In this document: positions 22,240-36,300 of the stretch, piece after piece
How the letters are laid out: each line of letters begins with the position of its first letter
Position numbering within the stretch: position 1 is the first letter of the stretch
Assembly (NCBI GenBank): GCA_035772785.1
Contig: JAOCPU010000004.1
Coordinates: forward strand, 744,001 to 808,000
DNA: 64,000 nt
Direction of reading: 5' to 3'
Origin: Phlebiopsis flavidoalba
Taxonomy: Eukaryota > Basidiomycota > Agaricomycetes > Polyporales > Phanerochaetaceae
Notes under the pieces: model-generated
The model's input: only the letters and a program-made list of their open reading frames with translations
Databases searched by the model: none
Told to the model about the DNA's origin: nothing
Program-made: the position numbers and the translations under genes

Positions 22240-25200
22240 TGTGCTCTCTAAGTTGGATACAATGGCTACTCACCCCAAAGGGCCGCAAAGGTGATCGTAC
22301 TCTGTCGCGGGTACATCTGTGCATTGCTATGGATTGCTAGGCGGAGACGCTAGCGTTAAGGTGGTCCGGTCCAGCGATTGCTTTCCACTCAATCTACACA
22401 GTGCTATTAGTAGCGGTTCTGATACTCATAGGGGGCCCCACGCCCCGAGTCCAAAGATCCGGAGACTTCGGCAGGAGTTCCCGAAAACTCTGGCGTGATG
22501 AGCTTTGTGGAATTTCACTAGCTTCGACTGGATTGGGGAATCCAATCGCCACTATTGCCACTGGTTCTTGAGTGGCATCGAACTCGAGATCCACGTGCCC
22601 CATGGGCCTCCGCCCTGGGCGTTCTTGTGGAGTATTTAGGTTACTTTTCTGGCCTCCGAGATGATAGTCCAAAACGAATAATGCAAGCCCCAGGAATCAA
22701 CTCGATGGACACCCTAGCGACCAGAATTGTTTGGCGTGGGCGAGGTTCTGTTTTCCTGCTTATATCTTTTTTGAGAGTGAGATTTTTTTGCAAACCAAAA
22801 AAAAATCACAGAGTCAACGTGAACCGCTTACCAATGGTATATGTCTGCGGGTAGGTTCACAGACTATTTGGTGGTACCCGGCTGACTTTGGACAGTATGC
22901 AGCCCGTTGTAGGAGATACAGGCATGGCCTGCGCCCCGTTGACGGAGATTGTCACCCTTGGTCGACTGTGTGTAGTGTTGTGGTATTTGTACTATGAACC
23001 TAACGTCCCTTTTATCCCCGGACTCGTGAACGCTTAAACTCTTCGTCATTGCCGCCGCCTTGCTCGCTCGGCCCCCGGTCGCTGCCGCGCTCCCGCCGAC
23101 GACTCAGTGAAGTGTGGTGGTGAGCGTCATCGCGAAGGGATAAAAGTGCTGTCCACGATGGCGGAGACCTTGTTGCCTGCACAGCGGTTAGGTACAATGT
23201 TCCCGTTTAGAGGATATGAAACTACGCACCCACCCCCCCGCGAGAACCGTCTGAGTGGAGAACGGCCCAAGATAGAAAGGGACAACGATTCATATCAGGC
23301 GTCTTTACTGAAGGCGGTCGTGATAAATGTCGTTGGGCCAGAATTGAGGATGATCGTTTTTGACCCGTGTGGATGCAACATGCCCGTGCGGACGCAACAA
23401 TGATCAGCGACGGATCGGACGCGCCCCATGTTCGTGTACACACGCTAGCGTGATCGTCTGCACACCAGGCGAAAGACGTTGGAATACAGGACTTAGTCGC
23501 ACAATTCGTCCCCCAACCACCCCCCCGCTCCCGCTCCGTTACATCACGCGACACGCCACCGCGTTGGGCGTATGAAGGCTGAGCTTAATCACGCGACAAT
23601 CCTCTAGGGAAAGGGTTCCCTGTGCGCCCCAATACATCAGCAGCCACCTATTGGACTTCCAACAATGCGCAGTCCGACACGGGACTGAGAAATAACGTAA
23701 CGGGGGCTCATTGCTTCATTTCCTTATCAGAGCAATTTGGCTTCCTGTTGTTGCAGGTACTGGCGTGACCACATGTCCTATCAAAACGCGGGATCGTCGG
23801 ACTCGATTTACGTCGTGGAAGGAATAGACGTACTCTGGGCCATGTCAAATGTAGCCGGGGAGCGCGTTGTATGTGATACGCTCGACCTGTGCGCTCCGTT
23901 TGCATAAGCCACAGATGGGCGTGTGATGGGAACGTCACTCGGTCGCGCAAATTTACAGGGGTCTCCAATCACTTGGTACAGGTAGGAACCTCTGCAAACC
24001 GCCATGCAGGGTCGGTCAGAGTGTATGCTCCGATGAGGAGCGGATCTTACGAAAACATGGTTTCCTGACAAACGTCAAAGGTTACAGAAATGAAATGGTC
24101 ACGGCGTGAAGAAACGTACCACGACAAGACACAGCTCGGTTCTGAGAAAAGGAGAATGAATTTGTATAGTAATGTCTAAAACGCATCACGGGTCAATCAC
24201 TTACTCTGCTTAACCCGACGGACAGCCTCTAAACCCGCTAGGTTCATTCATCCGCGGCGTAGATGCCAGAATGCCTTCCGTGGTATTGGAATAAAAGATC
24301 CCAACCAACACTGGCATGCATCCAAGTCGCTTGTACCCCCGAGCGTTAGAAGACGACTAGGTCTAAACTTCGAGACGTAGGGGACTCTCTTGTCTCAACC
24401 GTCAAACACACGGCAATATGATTATGGGTAAGAATCTGTAGTGGCTGGACGGTAGAGCTTTCTTCAGGCCCTCCGACAATATTGACGCCGTGCCAGGTGA
24501 GCAACAGGGAAGGGGTTTGTCAAGATTTCTCAACGGCACTCTTGGGGAAGTACTGTAAAACAGACTGCGTGAGCTTCTTCTGAGGTAACAGACAATTGAG
24601 AATGTAAGTATCGAATAATACGCACTTCAGGTTTGAACACATCTTACCATTCTGGATCGCCAGTTGCCGTTCAAGCATCTTCATGGATGTCGATGAGAAT
24701 TTCATCCATATTGCCAGTGCCTTCGGGAGAAGGATAGAAGTCGTATAAACCTTGTGTAATATATAGTCAAGTACGGGAACAAAAGAAGCGATACCAAACC
24801 ATTGCAGTGGTTTATACAAAATCACGATTCCCAACGTGTGTTTGTCCAATCTTCGAGACCTTCTCCGTTATGAAGCATGGTGCTTGGCGAGCTTAACGAA
24901 CGTTTGTGTAAAGCGGGAACGACCCGACTGAGACAAGGGAAGAATTCGCTTCGAGTCTACCATTCATGGATAGCTCCGAATGAAAAAGAACGGATAACGG
25001 ACCCCCAAAGGTAAACGGGGCTTTGTAGTGTTGACCTCGAGGACCGAGCCATCCGGTCGAATCCTGATGGTCTAGGGACGTAGTCCAAGAAGGCTTTGGG
25101 TCTGAGATTGAATGTAGGCATCGTTGACGAGAACGCCGATTTGAGGTACCATCCCATTCTAGCGGCAAACTTAGACGCTATAGCCGGTACTAAGTTACTA

Positions 25201-25731
25201 AATGTAACTCACACAAACCAATAGCTTCAGCCTGAGCCCCATTAAGCACATATGGGACCAGAAAACGAATCGCTGTCGAAGTGATTGGCGCACCTTACTT
25301 CCAAGTTGGAGTAGTACGATGGACCCCCAGTCCAATCAGTTTCGAGACGCTACAAGAGAGAGTAAGATAGGTCTTCTCTGTTCGATGTAGTATGATGTAC
25401 TGTTACTAGTCATAGAAGTCATGTTCATACCAGCCAAACCATTCGTTTGGTACCATCAGCTGTCGGTCACCACAAGGATCAGAGAAGCTTCGTGATCTCG
25501 GACGGGGACGCCAGTAACGAACCTGTGAATCATGGAGCCAACCAGCGGGTTTGACCTGGTCCAAGCGGTACGGGTTCAGGAACTTCTTTGGGGCGACTAC
25601 AGATGATGATGACAACCAAACCAAACGATAGGTAACATGAGCGTACTCACGTCCGGAAGTTTGAGCCGCAGCATCGGATGGGGAAAGCCTAAAAGATACA
25701 GAAATGCGGGACTGAGGAGTGTCCAATGCAT
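22240..25731 (-). CDS. Secreted GH127-type (DUF1680) beta-L-arabinofuranosidase-like enzyme
   Basis: GH127 enzymes remove terminal beta-L-arabinofuranose from plant glycans. The start MHWTLLSPAFLYLL (ATG at 25731) looks like a signal peptide, ending at SPSDAAAQTS. Exons in order: LDQVKPAGWLHD; GLAG (two frames) with EHDFYD; VSETDWTGGPSYYSNLE near 25,310-25,350; LVPYVLNGAQAEAIGL; TGWLGP and VNTTKP near 25,030; LYDFYPSPEGTGN near 24,740; LTNPFPV near 24,510; FQYHGRHSGIYAADE and LAGLEAV near 24,240-24,290; SYLYQVIGDP near 23,970; DMWSRQYLQQQ near 23,750-23,780; ISVNGAQAMPVSPTTG near 22,900-22,950; DLEFDAT near 22,580. Introns are short with standard ends. Many single-base frame switches are needed. 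The catalytic Cys/Glu region (around 24,000 and 23,480) is among the disturbed parts, so activity cannot be judged. It is divergent from the sedolisin gene. Confidence 0.92.
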
Positions 25732-25785
25732 TGCGTCTTTGATGCCTTGTACTTTTGAGCTGAAGTATGGCAGACGTCAGCACCA

Positions 25786-25797
25786 CACTTTATATAC
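25786..25797 (-). promoter_or_regulatory. TATA-like element of the GH127 gene
   Basis: The minus strand reads GTATATAAAGTG about 60 bases upstream of the ATG at 25731, a usual distance for a fungal core promoter. The fit also supports that start over an upstream in-frame Met. Confidence 0.5.
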
Positions 25798-25799
25798 TA

Positions 25800-27410
25800 C
25801 ACTCTAATTGGCTGTATTTACCTGACCTCGCCATCGCTGGAATCACCGGGGTACCGCAAGAAGAGAAACCCAGTATGAGGCAGATGATCGTACCCATGAT
25901 ACTACACTTATGGCTATCATATGCAGCGAGTAGTTTATTTCTATGAGCCCGTTTGGCCATGACCGTGTTGCCTTGGAATTGATGATCGTTTCTACGTGAA
26001 AACGTTTTAGCTGAGAGCACACACAACCACAGTTCTACTCCTGTTATACGCACTGGCTAGAGATTATGGAGGCGAGTAGCACCGCGGAATGGCAGGTCCA
26101 CCTCTGGCGGCAGAGAGAGTTCTACACCATGACCGAGCTTCTTAGTGCTCCAGTGGCACATTGCTGCACACGGTCCGACAGCGGTCCGACGAAGCGAGGA
26201 GTACAACAAGGTTCATTTATCGCCGTTCGGCAGGAGTGGAGACACATAGAACTGAGGGCAGAAGTGGGTGGTCAGCACTAGTTCCAAGGCCCTCAGATGG
26301 AACATCACCCTGAATATTAGGCCGACACGAAACCATGACGTGAACTGAATTGCAGATAGCGATTCTTGTGTGAATCACCTGACATGGAGTTTTTCCAGCT
26401 GATACGGCATGCCTAGACTGTACTTATCAGGAGTGCTATGGACGCCACGAAGCCCAGTACGGCGCGAACGCTCGACGACGAAAAGAGTCTTGATGTCGCA
26501 TCGATGCACTGCGCGGTCAATCCGCCCGCGACGTCGCACTCGTGTGAAAGAGAAGATAGGCTGCCGTATGAGACTTCGTACACGGACGTGTACGAGCACC
26601 ACTGAATCCAGCCGAATTTTCCAGCACCTGCATTTCGAGAGTTTGCGTTCTATGCTTGTCCACACGACGCGTGGGGGCTGCTTTTCCATGTGATCTCGGG
26701 GAAGCAGGGCGGCTGCTGTAGCCTTATGACTTTGTATCTGTAGGATCCAATCCGGAATATCGAGAAGTTCTAACGCAATAACAGTCAGCTCAGAGCCATG
26801 CAGCGATAGCGATATCGTGAGGTCTTTGGAAGCACCGGGTGTTCGGGTATCTCGAACGAATCGTCATACTTTGTGGCGAAATAACGCACCATTCGAGACA
26901 GCAGTCCATGGTAGAGTTTAGCACATATAATGCCATAAAATAAAGCGGTGAGCTCTGTACCACGCCAGTGTTCGATTTGCCTCGGAGATGAAGGTAAACA
27001 AAAATCATCCACTAGAACCGTGCGAGCATAGCAGAATTTGCACTCCGAAGTGGCTACTACCACCGAGCGCCAATCACCGCTTGGTTTTTAGTAGACGCCC
27101 GAGAGTAGAGCAAGCGGGGCGACTTTTGAGTCGTCCGGACCCAACCAAGTCCTCACCTTGCGTGGGTATGGCGATAACCTCAATACGTCGTATCTGACCG
27201 CTTACATATTGACAAAAAGCTGGACACTCTCCTCGCACTCATGAGAACCCCTCCGCGACTCACATGATGGTATATCTACTTGGCTCTCATTCACCACCAG
27301 CGTGGGGTCGCCGCTGTCGTTGTTATCTACCGACATGGCGGGCGAAGTCCCAAGAAGAATCTCGGTTGCACGCTTGACTGGCCTTTCTCGCTGTCATGGC
27401 GCATTCCTGT
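25800..27410. other. Divergent promoter region between GH127 and sedolisin genes
   Basis: About 1.6 kb lies between two divergently transcribed genes for secreted enzymes. Short open frames on both strands (26,066-26,281 +, 26,375-26,693 both strands, 26,785-27,063 -) show no motif. The region probably holds regulatory DNA, although a small broken gene cannot be excluded. Confidence 0.35.
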
Positions 27411-27415
27411 GAGGT

Positions 27416-27426
27416 GTCTATATAGC
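27416..27426 (+). promoter_or_regulatory. TATA-like element of the sedolisin gene
   Basis: GTCTATATAGC lies about 60 bases upstream of the ATG at 27480, a plausible core-promoter position. Confidence 0.45.
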
Positions 27427-27479
27427 TGTTGTGTCCCTATGGAATGCTCACGACCCGAGCAAGACATCCTCTCGTCGAC

Positions 27480-30302
27480 ATGACTTGGTCTTCAGTCTGC
27501 GTACCTCGTCCTCGCGTCGCTCTCTCCGTGGCAAAAACCGCTCGTAACCAAGCGATGGGACGAATTCGAGGTCAAACACGCCTGGTCACGAAGCCCCTCA
27601 AGGGCGTGGAAGTGTCATGGTCCCGCGCCTGTATGACCATGTCTTTTGGACATGCACATCTCTCCTGAAGCAGGATAAGCCATGAGGATCTGATCGCTGC
27701 CCTTTATGATGTCAGTGACCCGAAGCACTCAAAGTAAGCATGCCTTTCATGTTCTCGACTTGGTTGTACGGCGGATTTCGATGTGGTTTTCAATGACACC
27801 CCACGGTGCCTGAAGTCATTGCTCCGTGACAGATACACGGCGAGTGCGCCGCGGCTTCCTGACCCTAGGAAGCTGTGCACGAACCGCAAGTTCACATGTT
27901 CTAATTCCCTTCTATTCCCGAAGAGCATAGGCACTGACCGAGGGTGATTCATTAGGTACGGTCAACATCTGTTCGAAGGAAGATGTCGAAGCCTTTGGTG
28001 CTCCCCACCCCGACTCTGTACCATCTAGTTGACGCCTGGCTGTTTTTTGTCTGAACACGGTGTTCCGACTGCTAACGCACACCGATTGAATGGCGGTTCG
28101 GTTCCTGGCTATCCATTCCGGTCACTGTGGGACAGGCCTCTCGCATGATGAACACTACCTACAACATATACCAGCATGAAGCTACGAACGAGTACATCGT
28201 TCGCACGGTGTCGTACAGCCTTCCTGTCGCGCTGTAACACCTCATGTCGCGGCCTTGTCGTCGTCACACCTACCACCTATTTCGGTACCATGGCAGCATG
28301 CGCGCGACGAGCTTTCCTCCAGCCGCAGGTCAGGCCGATCGACAATGATATTGAGACAGCTCCCAATCTAGTGGACCCGTCCAGCCTTGCCAGCTGTACC
28401 CTCGAGCTACGTGCGACCAACGATCACACCCGGCCTGTCTCCGTGCTCTCTACAATACATCTACATATGTACCGCAAGGCAAACAAATGTCAACAAACTC
28501 GGAGTCGCTGGTTATCTCAGTGAATTCGCGAATTGACGCGGATCTTCAGGTACTATTCCGCCGTGTCGCGTTTGATCACATATCATTGGACTAATGCAAT
28601 CCCAGACATTCTTCAAGAAGTTCAGGACGGACGCAGTAGGTGGTACCCTTCCAGCATGTTCAGGTGAACGGGGGCGGTAATGATCAGACCGACCCTGGTG
28701 TCGAGGTATGTTCAGACGTTCCGTATGCTGCCCGTGTCAGCGGTCAGTTCCTGATGAGCCACCATTGTAGTTTCATTAGGCCAACCTTGATCATCCAGTA
28801 ACAACGGAGGGCATCTCTTTCCCGACGCCGAACATTTACTACAGGTGAGCGACACTTTCGGTCCAAAAACAGCAGCGTCGCACGCTGACCTTTTTAACCA
28901 ACAGTACTGGCGGCTCGCCTCCGTTCAAAAGCAGATTTCCTAACATTCCAACACTCCGATACGACCGAACACGCTTACCAACTCACGAACCTTACCTGGA
29001 CTGGCTCAATTTTCATCCTCGCACAGTCCACTGTAAACTCAGACTTTTACGTAAGTGTTCAGGGCCTTAATAATTCTGTCACGCTCATAGCCTCACTTCC
29101 ACGGCAATAGCACATCCTATGGAGACGACGAGCAAACTGTAAGTGTTGACCCTATTATATCCCTCGCGTTTCAGGCCCTGGATGTGCTACTCGCTCCGCA
29201 AGGTACCTCTTGACTATGCTACCGAAGTCTGCAAAACCTCTTCGCCCAGCTAGGCGCGCGTGGCAGTAGCATCATGTTCAGGCAGTGGTGATGATGGCGT
29301 CGGAAGCCGGCAACTGTCTCACAAACGACGGCACAAAACACCAAACGTTTCCAAACCCAACTTTCTCCGGCCAGTTGCCCGTTTCGTGACCACCGTGAGG
29401 TAACCAAATCACCTGCTCGTGCCGGCGCGCGCGCCAACCATGTTCTTGAACCTTTTTCCCAGGTCGGCGCGACCCCACACGCATCAACCCTGAAGTTGCG
29501 ATCAGTTTCTCTGGTGGAGGTTTCTCCAACTACTTTGCTCAGCCGAGGTATGTGCCCGTGCACGAAAATAAACACAGGTCATCAGTTCATATGGTGTACC
29601 TGTCAGCTACCAGGCGTTCTGCGGTATCCACGTTCCTGAACAAACTTGGGTCGACCAACTCGGGCCAGTTCAAGTGAGTGGTACACACGCTTTGTTCTGA
29701 CATCGCTAATATTTTCGGCCGTGCAGCAAGACTGGCCGTGCATATCCCGACGTTGCGGCGCAGGGCGAGGGATTCCAGGTTGTGATTGGTGGGCGCACCT
29801 CGTCGGTTGCTGGCACAAGCGCCAGCTCACCAGTATGTCCACCCGGTTGGTGTTTACTCGATCACCGTTTTGCTCAACGATGTCAGACGTTGCTGGCGTA
29901 ATCGCTCTTCTAAATGACTTCCGACTGTCGCAAGGGAAGTCCGCGCTGGGCTTCTTAAACCCGATCCCTGTATACATCTGGGATCGCAGGATTTAACGAG
30001 TTATCACATCATTCCGGTTCTAATCCAGGCTGTGGAACCAATGTAAGTTTTTACATTTGTTCCCAAGAGCGATCTAATATTCGGCTTATCTTCTGTAGGG
30101 ATTCACTGCGGGGGCGGGTTTGGGACCCGTCACTGGGCTCGGGACATGACCCGACTTTGGAAAGCTACAGGCTCTCATCGGTGAAGTGGATCACACAGCA
30201 ACTATTTTCTGCGGCGGCGGTGTATCGTTGTGGTTGTTGTATGTATCCGCTTGTCCGTGTCATCAGCCACACACACGTTCCTACAATACACATCAAGTTT
30301 GA
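27480..30302 (+). CDS. Secreted sedolisin (S53) peptidase, tripeptidyl-peptidase type
   Basis: Sedolisins are acid serine-carboxyl peptidases; fungal ones often cut tripeptides from protein N-termini outside the cell. The start MTWSSV... is followed by a hydrophobic signal-like stretch. The pro-kumamolisin domain has HEDLIAALYDVSDPKHSKY near 27,685-27,745 and a piece NEYIVRTVSYSLPVAL near 28,185-28,235. The catalytic domain includes TTYFGTMAA, VRPIDNDIETAPNLVDPSSL, a block with EANLD and TEGISFPTPNIYYS (region of the catalytic Glu/Asp), SYGDDEQT near 29,115, GSGNCLTNDGT, FPNFPASCP, ISFSGGGFSNYFAQP, GRAYPDVAAQGEGFQVV, the catalytic-Ser block VAGTSASSP near 29,806-29,832, and GFLNP. The end, PDFGKLQALI near 30,150, is typical. 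Introns are short and frequent after 28,540. Several single-base frame switches occur; the stop is uncertain between 30,165 and 30,302. Confidence 0.93.
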
Positions 30303-33300
30303 TCAACGCGGATCCTTTCAAGACACTGTGGGTCGGATAAGCTTGTCTTTTCGAAAGGAAAACGGACAGGCACACCTGGTCACTCCAGAGTCGCGTGCAG
30401 GTCCCTTGGAGCTGTGTCTGGGAACGCAGGAGCCGTCGGGAGGCCGTTGAGAATGCCTCATTGCGAGCTCCCAAATGGGGTTGGACCGGACGACTCGATG
30501 CGATGTTTTGGCCTCGTCTCCACGTTCCACATGTGGTGGAACTGCCTGGACGTGACGCATCGTCGTGGCTGGCAGTAACCGCACCGACACCGCTTTCTAG
30601 CGCGCCTACAAAAGGTATGCAGTTGCGACCCCCATAAGACTCATACAAATGGCAAACAGGAGGAATGGTTATATGGGCTCCAACAAGTGGCTCAAACTCT
30701 ATATGCATATGTGCGGTGTGGGTAGAGTAAGCCACCGAGCGTAAAGTTTTGCGCTACCGCGGACAACCCAGTGCGCCACATTACAGATGAACTCTGGGGC
30801 ACCAAAACCTCTCATTCTTTCCGCAACGACGGTGAAGGCTTCGTTATGGAATTCAGCCCCACATGAACTTAGTCGGCGCTGGGTTCAACGGTGTGGACTT
30901 GAGCTTGAACGCCCACCACTCAAGGTCAGGCCAAAGCGCAGATCGCCGCGAGACACCCACAGTGGGCAGCTGAGGACATCACCACAAGACGACCTAGAGC
31001 CACAACTACAGGTTAAACGCCTCGCACTCGAAAGCTACATGGCAGAAGCTACTCTCAGCGCCTCTAGTGGAATTGACCGCCGTGCCAACAACACCAGGAG
31101 CTTCGGGCCCTGAGGTGCTTATGTAGCATGCCGATGAGGGCAGCTTGGGCGGTGACTCCAGGCGATAAAACAAACGAAGCTTACCCACCGCTAGACAACG
31201 GAGAGATCCCAGTGGCCTCCGAAGGGCACACGCCGTGCGTCTGTAGCGCTTCGGGTCTAGTTGAGAATCCGCTGATCATGAGAGACCTCACGGCAACGTG
31301 GGGTAAAAACACCGGTCTCTCCCTGTCAGCCCTGAGGGAGACGGGGTTGTATTGTGGGGGCCAATACACCCCAGCGGCGATATTACTGCCGTTGCCATCA
31401 AGTGATTGACTGCAACATGGCGATGGTAAGCTTCAGTGTGAAAGCGGAGGGAAAGTTCATCCGGGAGGTATGGCCGCCGATTAGCGCAATGCGGCGCCGT
31501 ATGCTCTGTCATAGGACTAGGCCATAGGCCTCGTCAATCCAAGCTTTGAACACGGAGATCATCGAGGGTGGGGAATAATACATTCGTAGCAGCCCCTCCG
31601 CAGTCTCAGATTCTTGAGAGTTTTCTGACAGCCACATTGGCCTACCCGATGAGACGAGAAGGTCAGACACATGTCGCTCGGGATGAAGCGGAGATACCAT
31701 GCTGACGCCGCAAAGCCATAGGAATTTCGTCACTGCCACTGCCCGTCACACTCCGCGAAAAAGCGTGGTCGAGCGGGGAGAGCCTACTCACATGAGAGAT
31801 TTATCGGAGAATTTGTGGGAGGTGAAGTTTACATGACGTGCCTACCATTGTGTTATTTCTCTTAGACATGTTGTGCTCTTGATTCCCGCGCATCGTGGAG
31901 TAGAAGTGGCCACCGTTACGCAGGAGCTGACCACTTGCTCGCAGCTTGTGGTGAGCGCAGGGGTGATGGGCCTGCAACTGTGTGAAGGGGAAAGCCTGGT
32001 TACGCCGCCGATGAAGAGAGAGGACGCGGGATCACTTTACTGGGCGTACACAGCGGGGTGAGGGTCCTAGCGCTGTCTCATTGTTGATAGCTCTTTCAGT
32101 CGTAGTCAAGGAATCGCCTCGCCGCCGGTATCTCGACGGTGCATGCATGTATGTTGATGTTTTAAGAAGAGTTAAGCATAAAGAAAAAGTACAGTGTACA
32201 AAATACCTTGGGAGTGCTGAAAAGACGAGCTTAAGTAGGTGTGTAGAACTAACACACCCTTCCCAAACTTGTTATTGCGCGCTGTGTGTATGTATGGAAA
32301 GCCTTAGCAATGAATCATTACTCACGACTTATGGAGCAACCGTCTCATTGTCAAGCGAGGATAAAGTTGACGAGAGGACCGGAGTAATAACGCGGCAGTT
32401 GACCAAGAGCCCAAACGGCTATCTGCAGAGGTAGCCCTCGCAATAACGACGGATCCACCTCTACATAGGTAGCATTTGATACGTCGTGGCATGTGAGTGA
32501 GAAGTACTGGTGCAACATTTGACATTTGAACCTGGAGGTAGCGAGTGGTGTCCTGATGGTGAACCTAAGCGGATAGATGAGAGTACAACCGTTCAATTGA
32601 GCTAGATTGGCTTGCCTGAAAAGTGCATTGAAGGATGGCCGATACACGCCTTCACCGGGAGCATGATGTACTTCCTCGACGCACGATGAAAGGAACACCC
32701 TATGTAGTGGACCCCGGTGTCGAGAGGGTAGCGACAGCGGCATTCGCCTTGATTTGCCTGTCTAGGCCACGAATGCCCACAGCGTGCCTTCAGAAATAAG
32801 GGTCCTCGGGGATCATGCATCGACATGGTGGAAAGTAGCATCGGATTTCGGATATAGAGTTTATCGTAGTGAGGTGGTGGGATCATGAGCGGATGCGCCA
32901 CGATATTCTCCTCACCGATGCGCAGGACGGGCATTGCGTCTGCTCTGCGATTCAATCAACCGTCCGGAATGACGACACAGGCAAACTGGCACTGGCAGAT
33001 TGCTAATCGCCGAAATCGACGACTTCGAACGCCCACCTTGATGTCGAGATGCGGACTAAACTGACCAGGAGCCACCCGGAATTCGCGATGCCACAACGCC
33101 CAGTAGCATGCGCTCACCATCCGACAAACGGCGAAGTAGGCTACGGCAGCCCACACCTAGATTGCAAACGTGGACGTACACTCAACAGGCCCAGGGTGAG
33201 CTTAGACTCATGGTCTCTGACGACAGCAACGACCACCCACCTGAGGATGTTAGTTTTCCGACATGGTCGACTGTCACCAGATAGGTAAACTCGACGCGAA

Positions 33301-36300
33301 ATAGCGGATCGTAGCCTCGGGTGATGAGTTCCTAAAGGAAAAATCAGCACAGCGTTTCATTGCAAGTGGGTGGAAGCCTATTCGGGAAGGACCTCGCAAG
33401 CCAAGGATATGTAATACGGGTCTCACTTTCTTTGCTTGCGGGACCAGCCGTATTCGCCTCGCCCTGCGGGACTCAACTTTCCCCCCGTATTACTTCTTAA
33501 TACTACCGCAGTGCGACGGTACATGTAAATGGTGTGCTGGCTGCAGCAGCACCCTGAGTTGAAGAGAGGAAGCGGCGCTTTAGAGGGAGGAGCTCTTGCC
33601 AGCAAGGTCATCTGGCTGATGCGAGTGCACGACCGTTCGTTGGGAAGGCGGACCGGCCAGCTGTACTTTGTCCGCATCAGCGACGTCCCCCTGCAGTAAA
33701 CAGTACTCTGCACTACCAATGTACCAGGTACGACGCCATTCATTCCCTCGTTATCGGGACGGAATAGCACGCTATCCAGCCTCACTTTCGTGCCTTTGGC
33801 TCAGTGCATCATGTTAATGTTAAACGACGTACCAAATTCCGACAGCGCCAATCGAGGAGCCTGCACTGATGAGCCTAGAAGCTAAGACGGCGCTTCGTTT
33901 TTGACTGCAGGGATGTGAATCTGCGAAGAGACCGAATCTCCCCGTGGACAGCCTTTTTATTTTTTTACCAAAAAATAATCTGCGACCTGGCATGAGCTGG
34001 AACGCGGTCGCATTGACGAATCTTACTTACTGGACTTTTGAGTGTGGTGTAGTTACATAATCCAGGCCTGAATGAGTCGAGGATCGTTTTGCACTTACGT
34101 CTTGGCGGACCTGCTGCCTTCTTCCAACCGGGTGCCTCGGCGGGTAGGCCAACTGGACTGGGTTTTCAGGACGTGGGGGCGCTCTCCAACGCATAGGCCC
34201 GAAGCCCCAAACGAGGCCACACCAGGAAACTCACCCAGAATAATCCTAGATCCGAAACAAGAAGCCCCAACACACCTTTTGGACCCGGAGAAAAACTCCC
34301 CACCCCCCCTCCCACCCCCTTGACGCAGTTTCAGGAAACGGCATGTCAATCCACGTTGATATTATGAAATAGGCGCCGAATGATCTCTTGAGAAATGGGG
34401 AAGGAAACAGGGAACGGAAATAAATAATTTTTGATGGTTGTCCTGGCTTTTTTTTATCTTGTTTCTTAGTCAGAAGCAGATGTATTTTTGCCTAACCGTT
34501 GTTATTTGTATGTGATTTATATTGCGAACCTGTTTGCGAGGGACATTTCTGCAAGATAGATTTCGTCGCATATTGGATAGCACACACGACAACATTTACC
34601 GTCGGACCACTTCGTTGCATCAATCGGTGATTTCGGCGAAAACGACTAACGAAGGAAAACTACACGAGGCTTTGCAGGACTTTGATTGTGAAACTGCTTG
34701 AGCAATGAATCCCATGAGGCAACGCGTTAGGCTCACAATAAAGCATTGTTGGGGCCCTTGTTATTATTATGGGGGCCGCAGCAAGGGCCCTTCCTAGCTC
34801 TCGCAGAATCAGGGGTTCGTTTGTATCATCAACGTAAGCCTGAGTGTCCAGAGACCCAAGCCCAGAGGCGAGTTGTAGCGCGCCAAGCGGGATCGGATGC
34901 CACAGAGAAGAACGGTGAGCGATGGGCATTGCCTTTTTTTTTTCGGCTCAATTTGTCAGAAACATAATCTATGGATGTTACGATGAGTGTTGTAGAGACG
35001 TACAATAATTAGAATGCCCTTCCAACAAAAACACGAGGCATCAGCGACGAGCAGGAGCAATTAGTCACCATATTGTAACTGACTGAGACAGACTCCACGA
35101 AGAAGCTGCTACGGCGCGCAGAAGTTGTCACCGCGCAGCGGGAAGTTTTACGTACTACACTCGCGGTGTACGTATTCGAACCTTATCTGTGAGAGATCGC
35201 GGGCGTGAGCAACCCATCCTCATGACTGTCGCGCGAGTTATGTCACGGTGAGACTCATGCTGCGTCCATGTTCTGTACGCAAGCAAATAGCGCGGACCAC
35301 GAGCGGTGGTAAATCTATTCCGCAGCCAAGCGTTCATGTGTCACCCTTGTCTACGTCGATACCGTATAGTATTTCAGGCACGATGGACACCGGAACCACA
35401 CCAGGCCTCTCGTAGCCGCCGCCACCGAGGTGATGCGATATACAGCCGGTTGACTGGAGGACCCCCGCTGTAGCCCGCTAATGGACAGTACCATATGTGC
35501 AACGGGAACCTGAGAGCCTCGCCATTCAGCCCTTGCGTCAAAATGATCGTGCTGGGAACGCTTTCAGCGAAATATGTTGGACCAAATGTGTGCGGGGCAA
35601 TTCCTGGGCCAGTGTGCCCTGGGAGTCGGCATCTGTATCCGAAAGACCTTTGAGCGCGCTCAACAATTCTCAAATGTGAGTCAATGTAAGTCTATCAGGT
35701 TAATGGCACGCTATGACTTCATCGGGACGAGCGAAAGAAAAATCGCCAGGAAACTGGTGATCAGCTCCTGTTGTACAGGCGGACAGGGAACATTGAGGGG
35801 TTGCGATCTCATGTTGTATTGCTGCTGATTCGCGGAAGCAATGGCCACACATTCGCGTCTGTGTCTCGGCCAATCCTGCGCGCGTATAGTTGCTCAGATC
35901 GAAGAATCTGGGATCAATGGAGGACGGCTACATACGTTCTGGAGATGCTCTGGTGTGCCCCAGTACCACGCGTTTTGGCACCGACTACACCACATAGAGG
36001 TGGGCATGCAGCATAAAGTGCATGGATGGCTGATATACGAGTTTGGGTTCATGGTGCTAGACGGCAACGGGGCTCGTACGACGACAAAGAACGGGACGGA
36101 CATACTTGCGCGAAGCGTGCTTTTAAATCTCTCGGGCATGCTATATGAAACTCGAGAACATCAACACTGCAATGTGGACTACCCGATGAGATTAGGGTGG
36201 AACACGAAGGACACGGGTCGACGTGATTTCGTGAACCACAATGGAGTGGCTAGCAAACGTAAACTTCCAGGCACAGACACCTACGGATTGACTTTCGCCG

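Noticed and set aside
24520..24849. Minus-strand frame resembling a cytochrome P450 fragment
   Set aside because: The bases split into two GH127 exons (LQW and LYDFYPSPEGTGN) around a short intron; flanking exons on both sides are GH127 in the right order.
29219..29575. 118-codon minus-strand frame
   Set aside because: It is antisense to the sedolisin catalytic-domain exons, which carry clear family motifs on the plus strand.
32351..32955. Minus-strand frames with a faint multicopper-oxidase look
   Set aside because: None of the copper-binding His-Cys-His patterns of laccases is present and the neighbouring frames do not continue the family.
35155..35250. GGTTCGAATAC on the minus strand, like a tRNA B-box
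   Set aside because: No matching A-box, acceptor stem or cloverleaf can be drawn around it.
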